This document shows positions 15,582 through 24,860 of a DNA stretch of 64,000 bases, in pieces (position 1 is the first letter of the stretch; the number at the start of each line of letters is the position of its first letter). Source of the stretch: CAVOJV01 sp963696325 (GTDB lineage: Bacteria; Pseudomonadota; Gammaproteobacteria; Competibacterales; Competibacteraceae); assembly GCA_963696325.1 (NCBI GenBank), contig CAVOJV010000053.1, positions 1 to 64,000 of the forward strand. Direction: 5' to 3'. Both the position numbers and the translations under genes were made by a program. The notes beneath the pieces are model-generated. The model was not told the origin of the DNA. It ran no database searches and saw only the letters and a program-made list of their open reading frames with translations.

Positions 15582-17615
15582 TCAGGGCGCTCCCGGCCGC
15601 CAACTGTTCGCCAGCTCCTGGGCGCGGGCAATTTGTGCCGGGGTCATCTGCCGGGCGACCGCATCGAGCGGCTCAGCGGCGCTGGCCTCACCCGCAGATG
15701 CCGCCAGATTCAGCCACATGTGGGCATTCACGTAGTTCTGCGCAACGCCACGGCCATTGGCGCACATGATCCCCATACTGAACTGGGCCAGCGGTAGTTT
15801 TTGATTGGCCGCCTGGTAAAACAAGGTCAGGGCCTGTTCATCGCTCTGCGCAACGCCCTGGCCGGTAGCGTATCGGGCCCCCAGGATAAGCTGGGCCAGG
15901 GCCAGGTCCTGGTCGGCGGCCTTGCGATACCATTGCAACGCTTCCCCATCATCTTTGGCCACACCGCGACCATCGGCATACATGATTCCTAGGTTGAGCT
16001 GGGCCAGCGGCGAGCCTTGTTCAGCGGCCTTGCGATACCACTTTATTGCTTCGCTATCATTCCTGGACGTGCCCCGCCCGGCGGCGTAAAGCGCGCCGAC
16101 ATTGAACTGGGCATCGGTGCTGCCTGCTTCCGCGGCCTTGCGATACCATTCCAGCGCGTGCCGGTCATCCTGGGTGGCGCCCCGACCATCGGCGTACATG
16201 CCGCCCAGCTTGAACTGGGCATCCACCTGTCCCTGGCCGGCCGCCTGACGATACCACTCGAAGGCTTGGGCGTCGTCCTGGGGCACGCCACGCCCCACGG
16301 CATACAGATCCCCGAGTTTGAGCTGAGCGGCCAACAAACCCTCGTCGGCGGCTTTGCGATACCACGTGGCGGCCTCCTCATCGCTTTGCGCCACGCCGCG
16401 CCCGCTCGCATAACGGTCCGCCAGCGTGAACTGGGCATCGGTGCTGCCCGCTTCCGCCGCCTTGCGGTACCACTTCATGGCCTCCCTGTCATCCTTCGCC
16501 ACCCCTTGACCGCTGGCGTACATGCTCCCCAGGTTGAACTGGGCGCTGGCAGCGCCTTGCTCGGCGGCCTTGCGGTACCACTTCAATGCTTCGCCATAAT
16601 CCCTGGGCACGCCACGGCCATTAACGTACATGAGGGCGAGGTTGTGCTGGGCCAAGGCAAAGCCTTGCTCGGCGGCCTTGCGGTACCACTTCAATGCTTC
16701 GCCATCGTCCTTGGATATCCCACGGCCATTGCTATAGCTGATACCCAGGTTATTCTGGGCAGAGACCTGGCCTTGGTCCGCCGCCTTGCGATACCACTGT
16801 GCGGCCTCGCGGTCATCCTTCGCTACCCCCCGGCCAGCGGCATACAGGACGCCAAGCTGAAACTGCGCGTCCGGATGGCCTTGGTCCGCCGCCTTGCGAT
16901 ACCACTGTGCGGCCTCGCGGTCATCCTTGGCTACCCCCCGGCCAGCAGCATACAGGACGCCAAGCTGAAACTGCGCGTCCGCATAGCCTTGTTTGGCTGC
17001 CTGGCGATACCACTGGGCGGCTTCCTCGTCCTTCTTCGAGACCCCTCGGCCAGCGGCATACAGGACGCCAAGCTGAAACTGCGCATCCGCATAGCCTTGT
17101 TTGGCTGCCTCGCGATACCATTTCAGGGCCTCCTTGTCGTCCTGGGGTACGCCGTTGCCAGCCGCATACCGCTTCGCCAGGTCGAGCTGCGCATCGCTAT
17201 TGCCCCTCTCGGCGGCTAACTGCAGCCATCTCACTGCCGCCGTCTCGTTCTTCAAGGCGCTGCGCCCCGTCGCATACAGAATCCCGAGCTGTAACTGGGC
17301 ATCCACATGGCCCTGCACGGCGGCCTTGCGGAACCAGTCCATGGCGTTCTTATCGCTCTGCGGGACGCCTTTACCGTTCAGGTACAGTATCCCGAGCCGG
17401 TATTGCGCATTGGCATCCCCCTGCTTGGCCCAGACCTGATACTCCTTGAGGGCGGCAGCATAATCGCCGCGTTCATAGGCGCTATCGGCCGCATTGGAGT
17501 TGGGCCGGCTATCGCCGTAATGCCACGCGCCGTTTTCGTCCTGCCATTTCTGGAGTTCGGCGGCGTTGACGTCGGCCCAAACCAGCGCAGCGAGCAACAA
17601 GGCAACCTGTTTCAT
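15582..17615 (-). CDS. Secreted Sel1-repeat protein, 16 tandem repeats
   Basis: A 677-residue exported protein. Residues 1-18 form a signal peptide (LLLAALVWADVNA). A short DUF4124-like segment with WQDENGAWHYGD follows. Then come 16 head-to-tail Sel1 repeats of exactly 36 residues, of the form LGVLYAAGRGVAKDDREA plus WYRKAA.QG..DAQ. Sel1 repeats are TPR-like helical pairs that bind proteins, often in envelope assembly or signalling. Repeats 4, 5 and 6 are almost identical, also at DNA level (16800-17090), which points to recent duplication and makes the region prone to slippage or misassembly. The partner is unknown. Confidence 0.9.
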   Translation of the reverse strand: MKQVALLLAALVWADVNAAELQKWQDENGAWHYGDSRPNSNAADSAYERGDYAAALKEYQVWAKQGDANAQYRLGILYLNGKGVPQSDKNAMDWFRKAAVQGHVDAQLQLGILYATGRSALKNETAAVRWLQLAAERGNSDAQLDLAKRYAAGNGVPQDDKEALKWYREAAKQGYADAQFQLGVLYAAGRGVSKKDEEAAQWYRQAAKQGYADAQFQLGVLYAAGRGVAKDDREAAQWYRKAADQGHPDAQFQLGVLYAAGRGVAKDDREAAQWYRKAADQGQVSAQNNLGISYSNGRGISKDDGEALKWYRKAAEQGFALAQHNLALMYVNGRGVPRDYGEALKWYRKAAEQGAASAQFNLGSMYASGQGVAKDDREAMKWYRKAAEAGSTDAQFTLADRYASGRGVAQSDEEAATWYRKAADEGLLAAQLKLGDLYAVGRGVPQDDAQAFEWYRQAAGQGQVDAQFKLGGMYADGRGATQDDRHALEWYRKAAEAGSTDAQFNVGALYAAGRGTSRNDSEAIKWYRKAAEQGSPLAQLNLGIMYADGRGVAKDDGEALQWYRKAADQDLALAQLILGARYATGQGVAQSDEQALTLFYQAANQKLPLAQFSMGIMCANGRGVAQNYVNAHMWLNLAASAGEASAAEPLDAVARQMTPAQIARAQELANSWRPGAP

Positions 17616-17795
17616 AACAAACCTCGTTTAGCCTTCTCTCCAGCGGGACCGCGAAGCCTCTTGCTGACAACCGCGGGCCACGTTGGCTGGCGACCAGCGC
17701 GGCCGTCATGGATATTCTGGGATGCGGCGAATTCGGCCAAGCGGGCTACCTGCGTGAAAGTGGGGCTGTTGACAGAGCCTGGAGAACGTTGGGCA

Positions 17796-18080
17796 TCAAA
17801 CGCCGATCTCATCAGGAATCAGGTTATACAGGGCGACCAACGCCACGGCGCGGGGCCAGGGTACGGTAACCGTCCCCTCCACATAGCCCTGAATCAGGGC
17901 CATCGCCCATCCAAAGCGGACATCATCCAGCGCCCGCAGGTCGGCGAACCGCAGCAGTCGCGATCCGTCTATGTACGTGCTAGCATACACGGCAGCCAAT
18001 GCCCGCGCTGAGTCAGTGCCCCGGGATTCGCTGGTGCACCAGTCATAGACCAGCTTTTCCACCTCGATTGTATCAGTCAT
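17796..18080 (-). CDS. Hypothetical protein, 94 residues
   Basis: An unrecognised soluble protein. It is mostly helical, with TIEVEKLVYDWCTSESRGTD at the start and VALVALYNLIPDEIGV at the end, without signal peptide or membrane segment. It follows DUF3047 by 56 bases on the same strand and precedes the Sel1 gene by 180 bases. Codon use resembles that of the neighbours. No function is proposed. Confidence 0.55.
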   Translation of the reverse strand: MTDTIEVEKLVYDWCTSESRGTDSARALAAVYASTYIDGSRLLRFADLRALDDVRFGWAMALIQGYVEGTVTVPWPRAVALVALYNLIPDEIGV

Positions 18081-18136
18081 CGATAATCATTCCCCCGTCG
18101 GCGTGTGGTGACACTAACAACCTTAGCGCAAGTCCC

Positions 18137-18775
18137 TCACTCCGCTGAAAAATAGATATCCCCATACCAGGCCGTGGCCGCCTGCCTGCTGTTATCGGTA
18201 TCAGTCATTATAGCAACCGCATCAAGGCGGCGGATGTCCTCGCCAAACAGGTGCTTGAAATCCACCCGGATATTCCGCTTCTCGCTGAGCCACTGCCCAG
18301 CCTGCGCGCCCCCGGAACGCAGTGCCATGACTCGCGCATTGGCGGTAAAGGCATTATTCCAGGTGCTGCCCACCGGTTGGTTACTGGACCAGACGTAGAC
18401 CAGAGACCGGGTTTTCCAGAACAGCGCCCCGCCGGAAACCACCACATAAACCCGCGCTGGATAGTCATCCCCAGCCTTGCTGCGCTCATCGACACCCGCC
18501 AGTACGCCGGCAACCCGCCAGGACCAGTTGAGATAGGGGGTTGCTTCCAGATCGATGGCCATTTCCCGATACAAGCCCGAGGCCGTGGCCTGACTGGATG
18601 CCCGCAACACTCGCCGGCCATCCAGGTCCACCAGGTCGTAAGCCGTTTCGCCGAGGAAAGATTTCGCCTGCCAGCTCTTAAGATCACCGACGGAAAACCG
18701 TCCTACCCAAAAGGGTTCGGCGGCTATCGCCAAGTTCAGCCACAGCAACGATAGGGTCAGCAAAAGCTTTCTCAC
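18137..18775 (-). CDS. DUF3047 family exported protein
   Basis: A 212-residue protein with a signal peptide (LLLTLSLLWLNLAIA, cut near AEPFW). The mature part matches DUF3047: ATPYLNWSWRVAGVLAGVDE, GDDYPARVYVVVSGG, SLVYVWSSNQPVGSTWNN and the C-terminal DAVAIMTDTDNSRQAATAWY. It is probably a beta-rich periplasmic protein of unknown role. Its start overlaps the stop of the upstream lipoprotein gene as ATGA, so the two are coupled and probably act together. Confidence 0.88.
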   Translation of the reverse strand: MRKLLLTLSLLWLNLAIAAEPFWVGRFSVGDLKSWQAKSFLGETAYDLVDLDGRRVLRASSQATASGLYREMAIDLEATPYLNWSWRVAGVLAGVDERSKAGDDYPARVYVVVSGGALFWKTRSLVYVWSSNQPVGSTWNNAFTANARVMALRSGGAQAGQWLSEKRNIRVDFKHLFGEDIRRLDAVAIMTDTDNSRQAATAWYGDIYFSAE

Positions 18776-20238
18776 GGTCTTGCCTCCACCGGTTCAAACA
18801 CCTGTTCCAACAATTCGGCATCATCAAAATGCCGTCGCCCCACAAAGGCCGTGGCGTGCCGGCCGCGTTCGCGCATGGCGCCCGGCGAGGCGATACCCAT
18901 GGGCCATAGTAGCCAGCGCTCGCCGCGTTCCGTGCCGGGCACCAGACCATCGGGGCCGAACAAACTGCGCGTGGTGCCGGCCGCTGTCGACACGGCATAA
19001 AGCGCCTGATAATCGCGCCAGGCATAACTGCTCCCCCACGGGGCATCTGCATAGGCCCGCTGGAGATAATGGCTGCCGGAGTTGATCCGCACGATGACCC
19101 GTTCACCCTTGGCAAGCTGCGGGGCGGCCTGCGCCAGCAACGGCGGTTCGGGCCACTGCAAAGCCGCTGGACGCGGGCGCAGCGCCGGGGTGGGAAATAA
19201 CAGGTGATAACAGCCACAAGTATGAATGCTGTCGTACACCAGAGGTTCGCCTCTTTCATCCAGCGTCACTCGCCAGATCAGCCCGTCCAAAGCGCCGCCC
19301 AGGATATCGAGAAGGCCGGCACGCGGCCGTTCGGCGAACCAGATGGCATAGTTCAGTTGCAATAGAATCCGGCCCTGCCAGCGGCTATAGGAAGTATAGC
19401 GGTAGACCACCGGATTACCCGGGTCCACCGTGGGCAGGCCATCACCACCCCAGCGGGGGGCGCCGGGCCGGTCGAAATCGCCTGCCACATCGATCTCCCA
19501 GACCGGGGCATGGGCAGCGAACAGGGCGGCGAGCTGGGCCGGTTCAACGAGCGGGACGCCCAGTTCATCCTGGGATAGGGAATTGACACGGGGTAGCGTC
19601 AATGTCTCCGCAGGTGGCTGCCAACGCTGCAACCTTCCTGCTACCGGCACTTTCTCCAGGGGCAGAGCGAATACCTGGCGGGTCTCTTCCCGCCAGCGGT
19701 ACGCGCCGTAACTCACCGGCAGCGCGGTGAGCGGATACAGTCCCAGCACCTGGTTAAGGGTATGGTAATCGGCGGGCGTCACGGCCCTTGCTGAGAGCAG
19801 TTCCAGGCGGGCGGGAGTAGCCAGGTCATGAGCTTGTAGGATCTGTGAGCAGGCAGCCAGATTGGTCGATAGGGCGCCCTGGCCCCGATAGCGGGCTGCC
19901 AAATCCACAAGAACCGGCTTTGGCAAAGACTCCAGCTCCACTTGCCGGGCAGCCAGGTCGCGTCCGGCCAGCCAACCCAACCAAGCCTTGCGGGCAGCCG
20001 TTTCCAAGGGCTGGTCCCGGTAGCTGGCCAGCAAGCGGTCCACCCGCAGATAGGGGAAACCCTGCACCCGGACCGGCGCGGACGGCGTCACACCATACCG
20101 CGCCACCGCCTGGTCCAAAGCGTTATAAAGTTCCAGACAGTGGGCTGCCTCGGAATTGGTCGGCGGTACCGACGGCGCCAGGGCGCAGGCCGTGAACAAC
20201 AGCACGGCGCACAGGGTTGCGAAGCGGGTAACCAACAT
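18772..20238 (-). CDS. Large lipoprotein of unknown function, partner of DUF3047
   Basis: A 488-residue protein with a lipoprotein signal: a hydrophobic stretch then LLFTAC, Cys at about 18. The mature part has no domain I recognise by name. Conspicuous segments are the conserved-looking VYRYTSYSRWQGRILLQLNY, AIWFAERPRAGLLDILGGAL, YDSIHTCGCYHLLFPTP and the C-terminal GREHFDD-like GRRHFDDAELLEQVFEP. It is probably anchored to the outer membrane. Its coupling to DUF3047 suggests a two-component envelope unit. Confidence 0.75.
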   Translation of the reverse strand: MLVTRFATLCAVLLFTACALAPSVPPTNSEAAHCLELYNALDQAVARYGVTPSAPVRVQGFPYLRVDRLLASYRDQPLETAARKAWLGWLAGRDLAARQVELESLPKPVLVDLAARYRGQGALSTNLAACSQILQAHDLATPARLELLSARAVTPADYHTLNQVLGLYPLTALPVSYGAYRWREETRQVFALPLEKVPVAGRLQRWQPPAETLTLPRVNSLSQDELGVPLVEPAQLAALFAAHAPVWEIDVAGDFDRPGAPRWGGDGLPTVDPGNPVVYRYTSYSRWQGRILLQLNYAIWFAERPRAGLLDILGGALDGLIWRVTLDERGEPLVYDSIHTCGCYHLLFPTPALRPRPAALQWPEPPLLAQAAPQLAKGERVIVRINSGSHYLQRAYADAPWGSSYAWRDYQALYAVSTAAGTTRSLFGPDGLVPGTERGERWLLWPMGIASPGAMRERGRHATAFVGRRHFDDAELLEQVFEPVEARP

Positions 20239-20271
20239 GGCTGATCTCGGGGGCGGTTTTTACCATCAGGC

Positions 20272-20291
20272 AACCCGCCGCAGGCGGGGTT
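20272..20291 (-). terminator. Hairpin after hemF
   Basis: AACCCGCC and GGCGGGGTT pair around a 3-base loop immediately beyond the hemF stop, with a short T/A-rich stretch beyond. It could terminate the long minus-strand operon that ends with hemF; the U-tract is weak. Confidence 0.4.
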
Positions 20292-20295
20292 CCCT

Positions 20296-21228
20296 TTATT
20301 TCGCCGTCAGCCACTCGCGCGGTTTCAGGAAGTGCTCATACAGCCGCGCTTCGGGGCTGCCAGGTTGAGGGCACCAGTTGTACCGCCAGGCAACCTTCGG
20401 TGGCAGCGACATGAGGATGGACTCCGTGCGGCCGCCGGACTGCAAGCCGAATAAAGTACCACGGTCATAGACCAGATTGAACTCTACATAGCGGCCGCGC
20501 CGGTAGAGTTGGAATTCCCGCTCCCGCTCACTATAGGGGGTATCACGACGACGGGCGACGATGGGCAGGTAGGCGGGCAGATAATGATCGCCCACGCTGC
20601 GCAGGAAAGCAAAGCAGCGCTCGAAGCCCCATTCGTTAAGGTCATCGAAGAACAGCCCGCCGATGCCGCGGGGCTCGTTGCGGTGTCGTAAAAAGAAATA
20701 CTCGTCGCACCAGGCCTTGAAACGAGGGTAGACCTTCTGGCCAAAGGGCTCACAGGCGGCCCGAGCGGCCTGATGCCAGTGCACGCAATCCGTCTCCACA
20801 CCATAATAAGGCGTCAGGTCGAAGCCGCCGCCAAACCACCAGACCGGCTTCGTATCCGGTTTCTGCGCCACAAAGAAGCGCACGTTGGCGTGCGAGGTGG
20901 GAATATAAGGATTGCGGGGGTGGATCACTAGCGACACCCCAAGGGCCAGGAAGCGGCGCCCAACCAGCTCGGGACGGTGGGCCGTGGCGGCGGGGGGCAG
21001 CTGCTCACCCTGGACATGGGAGAAATTGATCCCGGCCTGTTCGAAAACCGTGCCTTCGCTCAGTACCCGGGTACGGCCACTGCCCAGGATACCGTGTCCG
21101 CTGGTGCGGCGCTCCCAGCCGTCTTCCAGGAACGTGCCGCTGCCATCCTCGCCTTCCAGGGCAACGCAGATACGATCTTGCAGGCCCAACAGATACTTGT
21201 GGACGGCTTGGATGTCGGTTTCGTTCAT
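20296..21228 (-). CDS. hemF: Coproporphyrinogen III oxidase, aerobic
   Basis: A 310-residue enzyme of heme biosynthesis that decarboxylates coproporphyrinogen III with oxygen. Typical segments are INFSHVQGEQLPPAATA, SLVIHPRNPYIPTSHANVRF, WWFGGGFDLTPYYG, RHNEPRGIGGLFFDDLNEWG and the C-terminal VEFNLVYDRGTLFGLQSGGR. The length is that of the family. It lies 161 bases downstream of tsaC on the same strand, and hemF near tsaC/topA/dprA is a common gammaproteobacterial arrangement. It indicates aerobic heme synthesis. Confidence 0.96.
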   Translation of the reverse strand: MNETDIQAVHKYLLGLQDRICVALEGEDGSGTFLEDGWERRTSGHGILGSGRTRVLSEGTVFEQAGINFSHVQGEQLPPAATAHRPELVGRRFLALGVSLVIHPRNPYIPTSHANVRFFVAQKPDTKPVWWFGGGFDLTPYYGVETDCVHWHQAARAACEPFGQKVYPRFKAWCDEYFFLRHRNEPRGIGGLFFDDLNEWGFERCFAFLRSVGDHYLPAYLPIVARRRDTPYSEREREFQLYRRGRYVEFNLVYDRGTLFGLQSGGRTESILMSLPPKVAWRYNWCPQPGSPEARLYEHFLKPREWLTAK

Positions 21229-21389
21229 AAGTCACTCACGCCTAGTCGTAAATCAGTAGGCCATGGCGCTAGCGTACCGCATGAAGATCTGCCTTGGCCA
21301 GGCAAGCTAGGCAATCACTGCGCCAACCATGGCCCTGTTACCATCGATCGCCGACCAAGCGCAACCTGGCGATACTTTAGCGCCTTCGC

Positions 21390-21947
21390 TCAACCTGCCC
21401 GGATCACGCGTCTGCTTGCCAGATCTCGGATCTCGGTAGGCCGCTCGGCGCCGCCGGTCTGGCCGGGCACGACATAGTCCACCAGTTGTCCTAGCCGCCG
21501 CCGCACCAATAAAGTACAGCGGGCCGGCGGCCGGTGGCTGACATTGGCGCTGGTCGAAACCAGCGGTCCACCGCAGGCCATGCAAAGAGCCGCCGCCAGG
21601 GGGTGGGCGGTGACCCTTACGGCCAGGGTGTCGTGCTGGCCGCGCAGCCACCGCGGCGCCTGCGGCTGGGCGGGGACCAGCCAAGTGACGGGGCCGGGCC
21701 AGGTGGCGTTGACTGCCGTCAAGGCAGCGGCATCCAGGGGCAGAATATAGGGTGTCAGTTGTTTCAAAGCGGCGGCGAGCAGGATCACTCCCTTCTCAAC
21801 AGGCCGGCGCTTGATCGCCAGCAACCGGTTTACAGCAGCCTCGTTGCGAGGATCGCAGCCCAGACCGAAGACCGCCTCGGTGGGGTAGGCGATGACGCCA
21901 CCGGCCCACACGGTCCGCGCGGCGGTCCGAAGGCACAACCTGCTCAT
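21390..21947 (-). CDS. tsaC: Threonylcarbamoyl-AMP synthase (YrdC/Sua5 family)
   Basis: A 185-residue YrdC-domain enzyme that makes threonylcarbamoyl-adenylate from threonine, bicarbonate and ATP for t6A at position 37 of ANN-decoding tRNAs. Markers are VIAYPTEAVFGLGCDP, LAIKRRPVEKGVILLAA, TWPGPVTWLVPA, LAVRVTAHPLAAAL and GGPLVSTSANVS. The start is taken at MSRLCLRTAARTVWAGG; a longer frame upstream lies inside topA. The length matches the short TsaC form without the Sua5 C-terminal domain. Confidence 0.92.
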   Translation of the reverse strand: MSRLCLRTAARTVWAGGVIAYPTEAVFGLGCDPRNEAAVNRLLAIKRRPVEKGVILLAAALKQLTPYILPLDAAALTAVNATWPGPVTWLVPAQPQAPRWLRGQHDTLAVRVTAHPLAAALCMACGGPLVSTSANVSHRPPARCTLLVRRRLGQLVDYVVPGQTGGAERPTEIRDLASRRVIRAG

Positions 21948-24276
21948 CCCCTCTCGCGCCGGCCTTCCGGCGGGGCGCGGCGCGCTTACCGGCCGGGCGT
22001 TCGGGGGCGGCGGCGAGCAACTGCCGACATTCCTCCAGAGTGAGGCTGGCCGGTTCGCGATCCTTGGGAACCTTGGCGTTGCTCTTGCGATCGGTGATAT
22101 AAGGCCCATAGCGACCGTTTAGAATCTGGATACCCGCCTCGGTGAAACTCTTGATGTGTTTGTTGGCATCGGCCTCCTCCTTGCTGGCGATGATCTCCAG
22201 GGCCTGCTCCCGGCTCAGGGTATAGGGATCGCCATTTTTGATGGAGGCGTATTTCTTGCCGTATTTGATATAAGGGCCAAAGCGACCGATATTGGCGACG
22301 ATATCCTCACCGGCAGTGGTCCTGCCGAGCGGGCGGGGCAACTGGAACAGATCCAGAGCATCCTCAAGGGAGATGGTCTCGATGCTCTGTCCAGGTCGCA
22401 AGGAAGCGAAGCGGGGTTTTTCCGGGTCGTCCTTGCTGCCGATTTGGGCGAAGGGTCCAAACGGCCCCAAGCGCACCGATACTGGTTTGCCGCTCGCGGG
22501 ATCGCTGCCCAGTTCGCGCGCCTGCGCCACCTCGCTACGGGAGACGCTGCCTTCTTTTTCCTCGATCAAGCCCTTGAAAGGTTTCCAGAAAGACTGCATC
22601 AGGGGTACCCAGTCTTGCTCCCCTCGCGACACGGCATCCAGCTCATCTTCCAGCTTGGCGGTAAAGTCGTAATCCACATAGCGGGTAAAATGCTGGGTGA
22701 GGAACTTGCTGACCACCCTGCCCACATCGGTGGGAAGGAAGCGACGCTTATCCAGAATTACGTACTCGCGGGCCAGCAGGGTGGAGATGATGACCGAATA
22801 GGTGGACGGGCGGCCGATGCCAAATTCCTCCAGGGTTTTAACCAGGCTGGCCTCGGTGTAGCGCGGTGGCGGCTCGGTGAAATGCTGCTCGCCATGGATG
22901 TTCAAAAGCGCCACGCGCGTCCCTTCCTTCAAGGGAGGCAGGACATGATCCTCATCCTCGCCCTTCTTGGCGTCATCCACACCCTCCTGGTAAACCATCA
23001 TGAAACCGGGATCGGCCACCGTGGAACCGGAGGCGCGGAAGGTATTGCCTGGCCCGCAGCTCAGGTCCACCGTCACGGTGTCCAAGGTGGCGGGGATCAT
23101 CTGGCAGGCCACCGTGCGCCGCCAGATCAGTTCGTAGAGTTTGTATTGATCCGCCGTCAGACGCGTTTTGACAGCGTCCGGGGCAACGCTTACCGAGGTC
23201 GGGCGGATGGCTTCATGAGCCTCCTGGGCGTTCTTGGCCTTGGTCTTGAACAAGCGGGGCTGGGCAGGCAGGTTATGCCGGCCATATCGCTGGGCGATCA
23301 GGCCACGGATCTCGTCGATGGCCTCGGTCGCCAGGTTCACTGAATCGGTGCGCATATAGGTAATGAGACCTACCGCGCCGGCGCCGATGTCGATACCTTC
23401 GTAGAGCTGCTGAGCAACGCGCATGGTGCGCTGAGTCGTAAAGCCCAGCTTGCGGGCGGCCTCCTGCTGGAGCGTGGAGGTTGTGAAGGGGGCGGCAGGA
23501 TGGCGCTTGCGCTGCTTGCGCTCGACCCTGGCGACCGTCAACCAACCGACTGCCACCGCCAGCAAGTCCACCTCGATGGCCCGCGCGGCAGTCTCTGTGG
23601 TAACACTGAACTGGGTGAGTTTCTCACCGTGGTACTCTACCAGCCTGGCGCCGAAGGACTGGCTATCCTTGGCCGCGTCCGCCTCGATACTCCAGTATTC
23701 CTGGCGCTGAAAGCGCTCGATTTCCTCTTCCCGCTCCACGATCATGCGTAGCGCGGGTGACTGCACTCGTCCTGCTGACAAGCCGCGGCGGATTTTTTTC
23801 CAGAGCAGGGGCGAGAGATTGAAGCCCACTAGATAATCCAGTGCACGCCGGGCCTGCTGGGCATTGACTAGATCCATGGACAGGTCGCGGCAATGCTCGA
23901 AGGCATCGCTAATGGCGCGCTGGGTGATTTCATGGAATACGACTCGCCGCACCGGCTTGTCGTTCAGCAGTTGCCGGTCCTTGAGCAGTTCGCGCAGATG
24001 CCAGGAGATAGCTTCGCCTTCCCGGTCCGGATCGGTAGCCAGATAGAGAACAGCGGCCTTGCCGGCAGCCTTGGCGATGGCCTCCACGTGTTTATTATTC
24101 TTGACGATGATCTGGTATTTCATGGCAAACCCCTGTTCCGGGTCCACCGCCCCTTCCTTGGGCACCAGGTCGCGCACATGGCCATAGGAGGCAAGCACTT
24201 CGAAGTCCTTGCCCAAATACTTTTTGATGGTCTTGGCTTTTGCCGGCGACTCCACGATGACTAGGTTTTTACTCAT
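21796..24276 (-). CDS. topA: DNA topoisomerase I, with abnormal C-terminal extension
   Basis: An 826-residue type IA topoisomerase that relaxes negative supercoils. It has the Toprim domain (MSKNLVIVESPAKAKTIKKY, then ATDPDREGEAISWHLREL), the active-site Tyr in GLITYMRTDSVN and the domain-III/IV motif EFGIGRPSTYSVIISTLL. C-terminal repeat units follow (RLGPFGPFAQIG, NIGRFGPYIKYG, NGRYGPYITD) in place of zinc ribbons. The conserved protein ends near RRKAGARG. The frame then continues about 50 codons inside tsaC, reading GDEQVVPSDRRADR. A TGA in another frame sits as an ATGA overlap with the tsaC start at 21944-21947, so a one-base indel near the 3' end is likely. The enzyme core is intact. Confidence 0.93.
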   Translation of the reverse strand: MSKNLVIVESPAKAKTIKKYLGKDFEVLASYGHVRDLVPKEGAVDPEQGFAMKYQIIVKNNKHVEAIAKAAGKAAVLYLATDPDREGEAISWHLRELLKDRQLLNDKPVRRVVFHEITQRAISDAFEHCRDLSMDLVNAQQARRALDYLVGFNLSPLLWKKIRRGLSAGRVQSPALRMIVEREEEIERFQRQEYWSIEADAAKDSQSFGARLVEYHGEKLTQFSVTTETAARAIEVDLLAVAVGWLTVARVERKQRKRHPAAPFTTSTLQQEAARKLGFTTQRTMRVAQQLYEGIDIGAGAVGLITYMRTDSVNLATEAIDEIRGLIAQRYGRHNLPAQPRLFKTKAKNAQEAHEAIRPTSVSVAPDAVKTRLTADQYKLYELIWRRTVACQMIPATLDTVTVDLSCGPGNTFRASGSTVADPGFMMVYQEGVDDAKKGEDEDHVLPPLKEGTRVALLNIHGEQHFTEPPPRYTEASLVKTLEEFGIGRPSTYSVIISTLLAREYVILDKRRFLPTDVGRVVSKFLTQHFTRYVDYDFTAKLEDELDAVSRGEQDWVPLMQSFWKPFKGLIEEKEGSVSRSEVAQARELGSDPASGKPVSVRLGPFGPFAQIGSKDDPEKPRFASLRPGQSIETISLEDALDLFQLPRPLGRTTAGEDIVANIGRFGPYIKYGKKYASIKNGDPYTLSREQALEIIASKEEADANKHIKSFTEAGIQILNGRYGPYITDRKSNAKVPKDREPASLTLEECRQLLAAAPERPAGKRAAPRRKAGARGDEQVVPSDRRADRVGRWRHRLPHRGGLRSGLRSSQRGCCKPVAGDQAPAC

Positions 24277-24383
24277 AAGAATCGCTGCCAATAGGCGATC
24301 AGGCTGGGAATGCTCCAGCAGGCAGGACATCCCGCCGCCCGGCGGCGGCGCCAGCGCAGGCAGGGTCGTGTGAGAAATGCAAG

Positions 24384-24860
24384 TTAATGCAGGTAGCCCC
24401 CCACATCCTCGAACAACAAGTCTTCAATCCAGGCATAGGCGTCTTCCTGGCCGGGCTGGTTGAATAACACCATCAGAATAACCCACTTAAGCTGGGTGAG
24501 TTCGATCTCCTCGGTCTCCAGGGCCATGACACGGTCAACAACCAGTTCCCGGTTCTCGGAGTTTAAAATGCCAGCCTGCTCCAGAAACAGCAGAAAACCC
24601 CGGCATTCGAGATCGAGCTTGGCGGTCTCCTGCCCGATGAAGATGCGAAAGGAACGCTCTTCGTTGACTACCGCCACCGGTGCTTGCTGGCGCGCAGCCA
24701 GACCATCCAGCCACTCGAAGGCCCGCTTCACCTCATGGGATGGGAAACCGACTTCCAACAACTCGGTTTCCATGGACTCCCGGTCCGGGTCAATGTCCGT
24801 GTCGTCGCTCATGTAGTTTTGAAACAGATACATCAACACGTCCAACACGTTTTCTTTCAT
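24384..24860 (-). CDS. smg: Smg family protein (DUF494)
   Basis: A 158-residue acidic protein of the DUF494/Smg family: MKENVLDVLMYLFQNYMSD at the start, LECRGFLLFLEQAGILNSEN and ETEEIELTQLKWVILMVLFN near the end. Its function is not established. It sits between dprA and topA in many Gamma- and Betaproteobacteria. The start codon directly abuts the dprA stop, consistent with one transcript from the LysM gene to hemF. Confidence 0.93.
   Translation of the reverse strand: MKENVLDVLMYLFQNYMSDDTDIDPDRESMETELLEVGFPSHEVKRAFEWLDGLAARQQAPVAVVNEERSFRIFIGQETAKLDLECRGFLLFLEQAGILNSENRELVVDRVMALETEEIELTQLKWVILMVLFNQPGQEDAYAWIEDLLFEDVGGYLH

Noticed and set aside
16017..17219. 400-codon plus-strand frame opposite the Sel1 gene
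   Set aside because: It is a repetitive antisense image of the Sel1 repeats, with no independent coding signal.
22156..23343. 395-codon plus-strand frame opposite topA
   Set aside because: Antisense of a highly conserved topoisomerase; no domain.
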